64,000 nucleotides of DNA, taken from the NCBI RefSeq assembly GCF_014298075.1, contig NZ_CP060418.1, positions 3,596,001 to 3,660,000 of the forward strand, read 5' to 3'. The notes under the pieces are model-generated. The model made no database searches, was not told the origin of the DNA, and was given only the letters and a program-made list of their open reading frames with translations. Of this stretch, positions 48,520 to 56,870 are shown in pieces. Position 1 is the stretch's first letter. Each line of letters opens with the position of its first letter. Source of the stretch: Enterobacter sp. JUb54. Its GTDB lineage: Bacteria > Pseudomonadota > Gammaproteobacteria > Enterobacterales > Enterobacteriaceae. The translations under genes and the position numbers were made by a program.

Positions 48520-49371
48520 ATGGATACTATCTACGTTATCGACAACGTGCTGAAATTCAATCCAGCAACACATACTCTTCACGCGATAAAGACCGATAAA
48601 AATATCACTCTGGCAATACCTGCAAGCCTTTGCTTTTATTTATTAATTAAAAACAAGGGTAGAATTGTCACTCAGGCCGAGCTACTACAAAATGCCTGGG
48701 GAGAAAGGGGGATGAACGTCACACCAAATACCCTACATCAAAATATCTCTTTGCTGCGTAAATCGTTAAATCGCCTGGAGGTGAATGGCACGCTGATTCA
48801 AACCATTCCCAAGCGGGGATTTATGATTGCTGATGAGACCAGTATTTTGATTCAGCAAGAAGTAAGTAGTGGTGAAACTGATAGCGATACATCGCAGGAC
48901 ACGCAGGCGCTGATAACCGTACACAATAGTCACGAAGAGATCGCGCCAGCATCCACTCCTGCGCCAGCGCCAGCGCCCGCGAATGACAATGTCAAACCTG
49001 TCGCGATGCTCGCGGTTCTCAACACATCGCTGATGAATAAAAAAGCTCGCTGGGCCCTGGCTGGGATAATATCGTTGCTGATTGTGCTATTACATATCGA
49101 CTTCGATCAACACACCACCGGCGATGCGCCTTTCACCGCGTATACCCTGATCAGCGCGGCGAATAACTGTAAAATCTACCGCAATGAAGATTTGCGGTTT
49201 GATACGTTCTATCTCGATTTTCTTAAAGCACATCACATTACGTGCTCAGATGGCCGGGTTTTTTATATGACCAATCACTATCCTTCGAGCAGGACCTCGG
49301 TGATCTCCTGTCGATACCCCATCGCATCTAATAAAAAATCGTACTGTATCTCTGACTACTACTTAAAATAA
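48520..49371 (+). CDS. Membrane-anchored winged-helix regulator (CadC/ToxR/MarT type)
   Basis: The 283-residue protein has an N-terminal OmpR-type winged helix (about 1-105; VTPNTLHQNISLLRKSLNRL and IQTIPKRGFMI), a flexible Pro/Ala linker (TPAPAPAPAND, about 145-160), one membrane helix (about 178-194) and a periplasmic domain with four Cys that could form disulfides. This is the ToxR/CadC layout of one-component membrane regulators. It is followed 6 bp later by a FidL-like gene, the same pairing as marT-fidL in Salmonella SPI-3. Target and signal are unknown. Confidence 0.88.
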   Translation: MDTIYVIDNVLKFNPATHTLHAIKTDKNITLAIPASLCFYLLIKNKGRIVTQAELLQNAWGERGMNVTPNTLHQNISLLRKSLNRLEVNGTLIQTIPKRGFMIADETSILIQQEVSSGETDSDTSQDTQALITVHNSHEEIAPASTPAPAPAPANDNVKPVAMLAVLNTSLMNKKARWALAGIISLLIVLLHIDFDQHTTGDAPFTAYTLISAANNCKIYRNEDLRFDTFYLDFLKAHHITCSDGRVFYMTNHYPSSRTSVISCRYPIASNKKSYCISDYYLK

Positions 49372-49377
49372 CAGACT

Positions 49378-49860
49378 ATGAAAACACGAAAAATAATAAA
49401 AATTATCAGTAGCAGCGTTCTCATCGTGGCAATAAGTATTGCCTGCTATTATCTGTACTCGCCCGATGATGATGACACCATTAACTGTACATCGGCGCTG
49501 TCCATTATCAATGGCAATGAGAAATACGCTTTCTCGGTCACCTTCTTTGCCAGCAAGGGAGATGGCCTGATGACCTTCACCGGGAAAAATGGTGATGTCG
49601 TAGATAACATCAGCATCAGGAAGCATATCTCTTACACCAAGGATAAAAATGATATCTACATTTTTAAAAATAGTGGTGAAGATATCCGTTCGCAAATACC
49701 CTTAACCGATCATAAATTCGATGAGATCTTGCCGCCGTTCTTTACCGGAATGAAAAATGAAGATGCGTTTATCATCCGGATTATTAAAATAAAACATGGA
49801 TCATGGCTGTTTATGTCAACCAATACGCCCTACTTTATCTGTGAGACCCCGAACAGCTAA
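49378..49860 (+). CDS. FidL-like membrane-anchored protein
   Basis: The 160-residue protein has one N-terminal membrane helix (about 8-27, IISSSVLIVAISIACYYLY) and an extracytoplasmic domain with two Cys (one near residue 37, one near the end) likely to pair. It resembles FidL-like proteins coded next to ToxR-like regulators such as MarT. It probably partners the regulator upstream, in the manner of ToxS with ToxR, which is inference. Spacing of 6 bp implies one operon. Confidence 0.75.
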   Translation: MKTRKIIKIISSSVLIVAISIACYYLYSPDDDDTINCTSALSIINGNEKYAFSVTFFASKGDGLMTFTGKNGDVVDNISIRKHISYTKDKNDIYIFKNSGEDIRSQIPLTDHKFDEILPPFFTGMKNEDAFIIRIIKIKHGSWLFMSTNTPYFICETPNS

Positions 49861-49871
49861 TGCTTTTGCCG

Positions 49872-50222
49872 TTAGCTCTGGGGCTGATAGTGTAAACTGC
49901 CAGGGCATCGTTTGACCGCACAATGTGGCTGATAGCAACACCCATCACGCATCGTCGCCCCAAATTCATAGGGGCAAGATGGCCGCTCTCGCAACGTCTC
50001 CCACTGCGTATGGCTATAGGTTGAGATATTATAAATGTTAATATAGTGATATTTATCATTAACTAATACCTTCGATGAATACAGTTTCATGGATTCACCC
50101 GGCAGCAATAAAATATCAGCCTCATACCATATGATGAATTTTAAAAAACGTAAGCCAGAGATACTCGAAAATGCCACCCCTGAATGTGGGCAGATGATGG
50201 TGTTCTGAACCGTCCATTTCAT
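49872..50222 (-). CDS. Small Cys-rich hypothetical protein
   Basis: I do not recognise this frame. The ATG at 50222 follows AAAGGA with six bases spacing and gives 116 residues; the frame stays open upstream to a GTG at 50297 with a hydrophobic segment (MFAITMVMLF) that could add a signal peptide. The C terminus is rich in Cys (CPYEFGATMRDGCCYQPHCAVKRC), suggesting disulfides or metal binding. It converges with the FidL-like gene. It could be a true small secreted protein or chance. Confidence 0.4.
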   Translation of the reverse strand: MKWTVQNTIICPHSGVAFSSISGLRFLKFIIWYEADILLLPGESMKLYSSKVLVNDKYHYINIYNISTYSHTQWETLRERPSCPYEFGATMRDGCCYQPHCAVKRCPGSLHYQPQS

Positions 50223-50511
50223 ATTGCATCCTTTGGTTGCCATTTTAAACAGCATCACCATAGTGATAGCAAACATGATATTTAACCGCAAGTTCACGGA
50301 GCATTATTGTGATGCAGGACAAGTGACCATAAAACTAACCTACTCAATGCGGGGTAAGCGTTCTAATATAAAATACGTAGAGGTGAAAGGGATATAGACA
50401 TAATAAGAAAAAGTGCCAGGTATATATTTACAAATAAGATCCTGTCAGCACCCGGTGCTCATGAGCGTAGACGACGGGCCTTCCCTGGCCCACCGTGTCG
50501 CCGGTAGCCCT

Positions 50512-52935
50512 TTACCAGGTTTTCCCGATATTAAACTGGAATTGCTCGGTCTCATCACCGCTGTATTTTTTGAAGGGTTCAGCCCACGAGAATACCAGCG
50601 GGCCTAATGGTGACATCCACTGTACCGCAATCCCCGCCGACATCCGGATATGCATCGGATCGCTATAATCCAGGAGCCCGGCCGCCTCTGTCTGGGCGGT
50701 ATTTTTCCAGGTCGTACTCCAGACCGTGCCCGCATCGACAAACAGCGAAGTGCGTAAACTGTCGGCATATTTATCGTTGATAAACGGTGTCGGAATAATG
50801 AATTCACTGTTGAGTACGACCACGGCATTGCCGCCCACTGCATCGGTAGAGCTGTCCAACGGGCAGCTGCTATAGCTGCTTTCAGAGCCACTGCAGTTAT
50901 AATAAGCCGCTTTCGGGCCAATGGTGTTGGAAGAGAAGCCACGCACCGAAGTTGAGCCTCCGGCGTAGAAGCTGTCGTAAAACGGTACCGTATTGCCGTT
51001 CAGGCCGCCGGCATAGCCCGCTTTCAGATGCTCCATCCAGACCCAGTTTTTCCCCTCATCAAGCGGTACATACTGCGTGGTATCGAGAGTGATTTTGTAA
51101 TAGCTGTTATCGGAACCCGGTACGGTGACTTTTCCGCTCAGGCTGCTTTTATTCCCGGCGCGGGGGAAAAACCCACGGTCGAGGTTATTGTAGCCCCACC
51201 CCAGACTGACAAAGAAGTCGTTGGCGCTAAATTCAGCCCCGCTGTTGCCGTCTTCTGTGACCACATTCGGATAAATACCGCGTGAATTCAGGTAATTCCA
51301 CGTTGTCAGCTCCGGTTCCATATTAGTCAGCTTGTTATGGACATAATCCAGGCCGAGGCTCAGCGAGTTATTTTCGCTAATGGGGAAACCAAGGCTGCTG
51401 CCCAGCCCGTAGCTTTGCTGGTTATAACTCCCGGTATCCGCGTCGGAGGCGTCATAGCTGTTATAGAAAATTTTGCCGCCGAGGCTTACGCCATCCACGG
51501 TAAAATAGGGGTCGGTCATGCCCAGCTCAAGGTAGGACTGATAGCTGCTGCGCGTCCCGTTAAACGTGACGCTGTTGCCGGTGCCCAACCAGTTATCCTG
51601 AGTCACGCCAAGCTGATAGCTGATACCGCTGTCGGTACCGTAACCCAGACCGACGTTAAACGACCCGGTATTACGCTCCTTCACTTTATAGACTACATCG
51701 ACCTGATCCGGACTGCCGGATACCGGTACGATACTTTTATCCACCGTCTCAAAATAACCGGTGCGATCCAGCCGCTCTTTGCCCTGCTGGACTTTCTCGT
51801 CGTTGAGCCACGCGCCTTCCATTTGCCGCATCTCACGACGCAGGACGGCATCACGCGAGGTGTCATTCCCGGTGAAACGGATCTGGCGTACGGAATAACG
51901 ACGCCCGGCATCAACGTTAATGTGCAGGATCACGCTCTTTTGGGCATCATCGATTTCCGGACTCGTCGTCACCTGTGGCCAGGCATAGCCGTATTTGCCA
52001 AAGCGCTTTTTGATACTATTTTCAACGCCGGTAATACCTGCCCCGCTATACCATGTGCCGGACAAAGGCTGCGCTAACGCTTCTATTTCCTGGCCATGGG
52101 TGGCCATTTCACCACTGACGATGGTACGAGTGACCTTATAGCGTTCGCCTTCGGAAATATTGACCGTGAGGTACAGTGATTTTTTATCCGGGGTGATGCT
52201 GACCTGGCTGGAATTAATGGTAAAGCGTGCATAGCCACGATCGAGATAATAGCTGCGCAGAGCCTCAAGGTCGGCTTCCATTTTTTGCTTCTGGTATTTT
52301 TTGTCGCCGACCACGTTCCACCACGGAATATGGTCCCGCAACTGCAGCTGGTCCAGCAGCGTCTCCTCAGAAAACGCGTGGTTGCCAATGATATTAATCT
52401 GGGCAATCGTTGCGGAGATCCCTTCCTGAAACACAAATTTTAAATCGACGCGATTACGCGGCAGCGGCGTGACGACCGCATGAACCTGGGCACTGTATTT
52501 CCCGACGCTGTAGTAGAAATCCTGCAGCCCTTTTTCTATCTCACTGATCGCGTTGCGGTCCAGCGCGCTTCCCTCGGTGATCCCGCTGGCTGCCAGGTTA
52601 TCTTTCAGGGCATCATCCTTAACTGATTTGTTGCCTGAAAAGCTGAGCTTCGCAATCGTCGGCCGCTCCTTCACCTGCACCACCAGCGTGCTGCCATCGC
52701 GCAGGATCTGCACATTCTCAAAGTTACCGCTGGCATATAACGCACGCACCGATTCGCTAATATCATCATTAGAAACCGGTTCTCCGGTATGGATCGGCAT
52801 GCTTAAGAGCGCTGCCCCGACGGTAACGCGCTGCAACCCCTCAAAACGAATATCATCAACGGTATAGGTGGTTGATGCGTAAAGCGTAAATGGCGAAAGT
52901 AATAGCCCGACAATAATATTAGTTTTCTTTAGCAT
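50512..52935 (-). CDS. bamK: BamK, second BamA-type outer-membrane assembly protein
   Basis: An 807-residue Omp85 protein nearly as long as BamA. It has a signal peptide (about 1-20, ending LYAS), five POTRA domains (about 21-420, beginning [21 protein letters not shown]) and a 16-strand barrel. The loop-6 VRGF motif is at residues 664-667, followed by a Cys pair (681 and 691), and the C terminus ends NIGKTW like BamA. BamK is reported as a Klebsiella core protein able to replace BamA and to assemble LptD. The gene stands alone, without the skp/lpxD neighbours of bamA. I start at MLKKTNII; upstream codons are rejected. Confidence 0.9.
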   Translation of the reverse strand: MLKKTNIIVGLLLSPFTLYASTTYTVDDIRFEGLQRVTVGAALLSMPIHTGEPVSNDDISESVRALYASGNFENVQILRDGSTLVVQVKERPTIAKLSFSGNKSVKDDALKDNLAASGITEGSALDRNAISEIEKGLQDFYYSVGKYSAQVHAVVTPLPRNRVDLKFVFQEGISATIAQINIIGNHAFSEETLLDQLQLRDHIPWWNVVGDKKYQKQKMEADLEALRSYYLDRGYARFTINSSQVSITPDKKSLYLTVNISEGERYKVTRTIVSGEMATHGQEIEALAQPLSGTWYSGAGITGVENSIKKRFGKYGYAWPQVTTSPEIDDAQKSVILHINVDAGRRYSVRQIRFTGNDTSRDAVLRREMRQMEGAWLNDEKVQQGKERLDRTGYFETVDKSIVPVSGSPDQVDVVYKVKERNTGSFNVGLGYGTDSGISYQLGVTQDNWLGTGNSVTFNGTRSSYQSYLELGMTDPYFTVDGVSLGGKIFYNSYDASDADTGSYNQQSYGLGSSLGFPISENNSLSLGLDYVHNKLTNMEPELTTWNYLNSRGIYPNVVTEDGNSGAEFSANDFFVSLGWGYNNLDRGFFPRAGNKSSLSGKVTVPGSDNSYYKITLDTTQYVPLDEGKNWVWMEHLKAGYAGGLNGNTVPFYDSFYAGGSTSVRGFSSNTIGPKAAYYNCSGSESSYSSCPLDSSTDAVGGNAVVVLNSEFIIPTPFINDKYADSLRTSLFVDAGTVWSTTWKNTAQTEAAGLLDYSDPMHIRMSAGIAVQWMSPLGPLVFSWAEPFKKYSGDETEQFQFNIGKTW

Positions 52936-53533
52936 GGACGTTTTGTCTAAGAGATATTTGGCGATAGCAGAATTCTGCTGGGATTTGCGTAAGTACGGCG
53001 CAGAATTACACGTCATTATGGTGAAACAATGGAGAAAAAATGGATGTTAGAGAATGGTGAAAAAATAAAAAATTAACGGAACTTCGTTCTGCCGCCGCAG
53101 TCAGAGCAACACCTTACGGACAGAATAAATATCACTATGACTTTTGTAATTTATAAAACAAAAAGCCCCCTTTCTAAATGGGATGAAAGGGGGAAATGAT
53201 CTTGTTAGGAATGATGCCCTCTGGAATAAACCAGGAACAGGGGCAATTTACCCTGAAAAACCGAAATTAAAATGAAGAGATCTTGAATAAATTATGCAGA
53301 AGTCACGGTCATTCCCACACTATATCAAAGAGATAATTTGTATGAATCCTTCATATTTTCCTCAAATTCACAGAATAAAGTGTCAGAGGCTAATGGGAGC
53401 ATCACAGCAAGCCAATTGTTGTATCTAATAGAAAAGTAGTGGCGCCTTACCATGGAAGGTGAGGCATTTACCAGGCTACCCGCCGCCGCTTACCCTGTGG
53501 CGCAGGGGCCGCAGTCCCGAATGAGCATGCATC
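52936..53533. other. Intergenic region between bamK and the AraC gene
   Basis: A 598-bp AT-rich region with divergent flanking genes. No coding frame is convincing. It holds a hairpin CCCCCTTTC / GAAAGGGGG (53166-53193) and, near 53490-53520, a GC-rich piece just before the AraC start. The hairpin suggests the end of a short untranslated transcript or a leader structure. Confidence 0.45.
53166..53193. terminator. Hairpin upstream of bamK
   Basis: A 9-bp perfect stem CCCCCTTTC / GAAAGGGGG with a 10-base loop. On the minus strand the stem is followed by GCTTTTTGTTTTAT, a good T-rich tail. No gene is recognised for it to end, so it may close a small RNA, or attenuate the bamK leader. Confidence 0.6.
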
Positions 53534-53884
53534 ATGCGTAAAAATGAGATCCAGCAGTCCGTCCTGAACGAGCTGGTGCGCTGGATAAAAAACAACCTCG
53601 AGAAAAAACTCACCGTGAACGCGCTAAGCGTATTTTCCGGGTACTCAGAGTGGCACCTTTTCCGTCTGTTTCGCCATCATTTTAACATGTCACCGATGGA
53701 GTATATTCGACAGCAGCGGATGTTGTTATGCCGTGATTTATTACAAAGACAACCCGAATTTCGCATTGTGGATATTTGCATTATGGCCGGATACGAAGAC
53801 CTCAGTGCATTTAACCGGACATTTAAGAAATATTATTCGGTGACCCCGACACAATTTCGCCGGCATATTTGTTTGCAATCCTGA
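53534..53884 (+). CDS. Small AraC-family regulator (SoxS/MarA size class)
   Basis: The 116-residue protein is only a DNA-binding AraC domain with two helix-turn-helix units (TVNALSVFSGYSEWHLFRLF and IVDICIMAGYEDLSAFNRTF). It belongs to the size class of SoxS, MarA, RamA and RarA but is none of those as I remember them. It converges with the TonB receptor gene. It has no effector domain, so its activity must follow its own level. Target genes are unknown; bamK and the receptor are neighbours. Confidence 0.85.
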   Translation: MRKNEIQQSVLNELVRWIKNNLEKKLTVNALSVFSGYSEWHLFRLFRHHFNMSPMEYIRQQRMLLCRDLLQRQPEFRIVDICIMAGYEDLSAFNRTFKKYYSVTPTQFRRHICLQS

Positions 53885-53922
53885 TGTCATCTGCAGATGA
53901 CACGTTCGGGGATGGAAATAAC

Positions 53923-53950
53923 AGGCCGGGAGCTGTCACCTTCCCGGCCT
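53923..53950. terminator. Terminator between the AraC gene and the TonB receptor
   Basis: A 9-bp stem AGGCCGGGA / TCCCGGCCT with a 10-base loop in the gap between two convergent genes; probably works both ways. Confidence 0.7.
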
Positions 53951-53962
53951 GGCGGTCAACGA

Positions 53963-56230
53963 TTAGAAATGGGTATTTACGCTGACATAGAACGTCCGTC
54001 CGGACTCATTATAGGTTTCAGCCCCGGCACCGTATAAATAGGCTCCGGTGGTGGCGTTCCCGGTGGTTTGCGCATTCCCGGCACGATAGTGGCGAATATC
54101 AAAGAGGTTATCGATGCCGCTGGTCAGGCTGAGGTTTTTGTTCACATCCCAGGTCGCGCTCATCCCGACGATGCTGTACGGGCTCAGCTCGTTCAGCTCG
54201 CTACCCGACACCGGCTCGCCTTTGTAATTGAAGCGTTTTGGTTTCTGGCGTCCGTACCAGGTAAAGGTGCTTTGCAGCGAGAAGTCCTCGCGAACCTGCC
54301 AGCTCAGCGTCGAGTTAAGGGTAAACTCCGGGATCACCGACAGTCGGTCACCGGTGGTTTTGTTCTTGCTTTGCAGCATCCAGGTCAGGTTGTTGCTCCA
54401 GTTGACCGTGTCGCCTACCGGCACATTTAACGACCCTTCCAGCCCCTCTACCAGCGCTTTAGGAACGTTCTCCCACTGGTAGATATTGGTGGTCCCGTTG
54501 CTGGCCGTGCCGACGGCCGAATACCCGGACTCAATTTTATTGTGGTAGTCGTTACGGAACCAGGTGATCCCGGCCTGATAGCCTTCGTGCTTGTACTCAA
54601 TGCCAATCTCTTTGTTGACGCTGGTCTCGGCCTTCAGGTCGCTGTTACCCATCAGATAGCAGGCAGAGCTGCTGGCGTAGCACCCCTGGCCGTTGCTGTA
54701 CAGAATGTAGTTGGGGTTGAGCTGATAGAGGTTCGGCGCTTTATAGGCGCGTGCAATGCCGAGTTTCAGAGTCCAGTCATCGCTCAGCCCCTGGGACAAG
54801 TTCAGCGATGGGCTCCAGTTATTCCCGACGATGCTGTGGTGGTCGAAGCGCAGGGCCGGCGTCAGCATGGTGCTGTCGGTCAGCGCGATATTGTCTTCGG
54901 TAAACAGCGAGAAAATTTCAGCGCTGCTGTAAGGCGTACGCCCGGACGTCGAAATGCCGTCGATTGAACCGTAAGAGAGCGACTGCGACGTCGAGGTGCC
55001 ATCTTTCATCCGCTGCTGGTTCCATTCGGTGCCCAGCGTCAGGTTCTGCTCGAACCCCAGCGTAAACGGTATGTTGACCTCGCTGTGCAACAACACATCC
55101 GCGAGATCGATATCCGAGAATTCGTTGCTGGAGAAGATCCCTTCGGTGCCCCCCGCCAGCCCTTCATTCATCCGCGAGTTGCGCGTATGTTCGTACTGCG
55201 CATAGCTGTTACTGGTCACGCCGTTATCCCAGCCGCCGGTCCAGGTGATGCCGTAGGTCTGCCGGTAAATCCGGTTGGTCTCTTTGCCGTACATGCTTTT
55301 CACCAGCGTACTGGTGTTGGTGTTCTGCGTATCCCCCGCATAGAGGTTGCCCTGACGGCTGTAGCCGGTTTCGAACTCCAGCGCCTGCATCGGCGCAAAC
55401 TCCCAGCGCACCTTGCCGTGGATATCCTTATTAACCACCCCTTCGCGCCCGGCCGGGTAAGAGCCGGCGTAGGTGCCGGTACGATCGGCCTCATGACCCG
55501 AGTTAATGTCCTGGGCGTCGGCCTGAGTCTTACTCAGGTTGCCCCATAAATTAAAACTGACGCTGTCCGACATCGGTCCTTCAAGGCTGAAGTTGGTGCG
55601 TTTGGTCGACCCCTCTTTGCGATGCTGAGGCGCATTCATGTAGGTGTTCCAGGAACCATGCCATTCGTTATTCACCGGTTTGGTGATGATATTCACTACC
55701 CCCCCCATGGCGCCGTTGCCATAGCGTGCCGCCGCAGGGCCGCGCACCACGTCAATGTGATCGATCATCTCCGCCGGCACCCAGCCGGTATCGCCGCGAG
55801 TATCCCGATCGCCACGCCAGCCATAGCGCACCGAGTTGCGGCTGGTGACCGGCTTACCGTCGATCAGGATTAAGGTATTTTCAGGCCCCATGCCGCGAAT
55901 ATCGATTTGTCGGTTGTTGCCACGCTGGCCGCTGGTTGAGTTACCGGTGAGGTTCACCCCTGGCTGGGTGCGAATAAGTTCTGAAATATCGCGGGCTGGC
56001 GGGTGTTTACGGATCTCATCGGCGGTCAGCGTTGATACGCCAGGAGCCTGTAAGGTCTGTTTGGCGGCGGTGACCACCATGGTCTCTTCGTTCTCTGGCG
56101 CAGCGGTGGAGGTACTGGCGGTCTTCGTCTCTTTTGAGGTGCTGCTATCGGCGGCCTGCGCAGGTAACACCACTCCCCAGATAGCCGCGTGAATGAGCAC
56201 GGCCAACGAGTAGTTTGAGTATTGTTTCAT
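53963..56230 (-). CDS. FepA-like TonB-dependent siderophore receptor
   Basis: A 755-residue outer-membrane receptor of the FepA/IroN/PfeA group for catecholate siderophores. It has a signal peptide (about 1-27), a TonB box (ETMVVTAA), a plug domain (IRKHPPARDISELIRTQPGVNLTGNS, then RQIDIRGMGPENTLILIDGKPV) and a 22-strand barrel ending SVNTHF. The usual fepA lies beside entD/fes, so this would be a second copy. The ATG is followed by MKQYSNYS and an upstream in-frame start is rejected. Fur-like boxes lie upstream. Confidence 0.92.
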   Translation of the reverse strand: MKQYSNYSLAVLIHAAIWGVVLPAQAADSSTSKETKTASTSTAAPENEETMVVTAAKQTLQAPGVSTLTADEIRKHPPARDISELIRTQPGVNLTGNSTSGQRGNNRQIDIRGMGPENTLILIDGKPVTSRNSVRYGWRGDRDTRGDTGWVPAEMIDHIDVVRGPAAARYGNGAMGGVVNIITKPVNNEWHGSWNTYMNAPQHRKEGSTKRTNFSLEGPMSDSVSFNLWGNLSKTQADAQDINSGHEADRTGTYAGSYPAGREGVVNKDIHGKVRWEFAPMQALEFETGYSRQGNLYAGDTQNTNTSTLVKSMYGKETNRIYRQTYGITWTGGWDNGVTSNSYAQYEHTRNSRMNEGLAGGTEGIFSSNEFSDIDLADVLLHSEVNIPFTLGFEQNLTLGTEWNQQRMKDGTSTSQSLSYGSIDGISTSGRTPYSSAEIFSLFTEDNIALTDSTMLTPALRFDHHSIVGNNWSPSLNLSQGLSDDWTLKLGIARAYKAPNLYQLNPNYILYSNGQGCYASSSACYLMGNSDLKAETSVNKEIGIEYKHEGYQAGITWFRNDYHNKIESGYSAVGTASNGTTNIYQWENVPKALVEGLEGSLNVPVGDTVNWSNNLTWMLQSKNKTTGDRLSVIPEFTLNSTLSWQVREDFSLQSTFTWYGRQKPKRFNYKGEPVSGSELNELSPYSIVGMSATWDVNKNLSLTSGIDNLFDIRHYRAGNAQTTGNATTGAYLYGAGAETYNESGRTFYVSVNTHF

Positions 56231-56870
56231 GAAATATGCCCTGTTTTCTTTGTTGCTGCCGGGGCGCGGCACTTCCATCATTCAGATAAACAACGGTCAT
56301 CATTTCCATGCGTAGCACTGACTGCCTGGTTCCGGCGTAGCGAAGCCCCTCCCGGTCAATGAACGGGATAGCAATAGCCTGCGGCCAGAATATAAATTTT
56401 CGCCTTATCAAAAATGAAGAAATACGCGTTCCGCACTATTCTTAGATAGCGTTTACCGATCAGCCCTGAATATGATTATTGTGCTTTACCACGTTATTAG
56501 AAATGAGATTCATTATCAAGTTGATAATATTAAATAACCCTGCCATTTTTAGATTAATGCTGTAAAACAACAGGATAGAAAATGATAAAAATAACCCACA
56601 GAGTTGTTAAATTAATAAAATGAATAACACCATCACAATATCAACATTATTTACTCATATTGTCTTCACAATGATTAATAGCTCCTAATGCGCTTATCCC
56701 TTATTTAATCACCATAAGCATCGTATATTGTTGGTCGAAAATATATCCCAGCGCAGCGGGATATATGTCAGGGACAGTACGCAGATCCCCTACGTTTTAT
56801 CTGGTAAAGGAACAGGCTAACGGCGCAGAGTTGGCTAAAATAAAAGGATGCATCTGCGGAGCGTCACTCC
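56231..56870. promoter_or_regulatory. Divergent region between TonB receptor and MltF-like gene
   Basis: A 640-bp region. The left half (to 56450) could be a long leader of the receptor mRNA and includes an open frame of 88 codons on the minus strand (56145-56411) that overlaps the receptor start and looks spurious. The middle has Fur-like boxes (56504-56528). The right half is AT-rich with no recognisable gene. Confidence 0.5.
56504..56528. promoter_or_regulatory. Overlapping Fur-box-like sites
   Basis: TGAGATT-C-ATTATCA (56504-56518) fits the 7-1-7 Fur pattern TGATAAT-N-ATTATCA with two mismatches, and ATTATCA-AGT-TGATAAT (56512-56528) is a perfect inverted repeat overlapping it. Fur control of a siderophore receptor is expected; the site is about 275 bp from the receptor ATG. 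Confidence 0.65.

Noticed and set aside
56145-56411. 88-codon minus-strand frame overlapping the TonB receptor start
   Set aside because: No ribosome site or domain; more likely part of the receptor leader.
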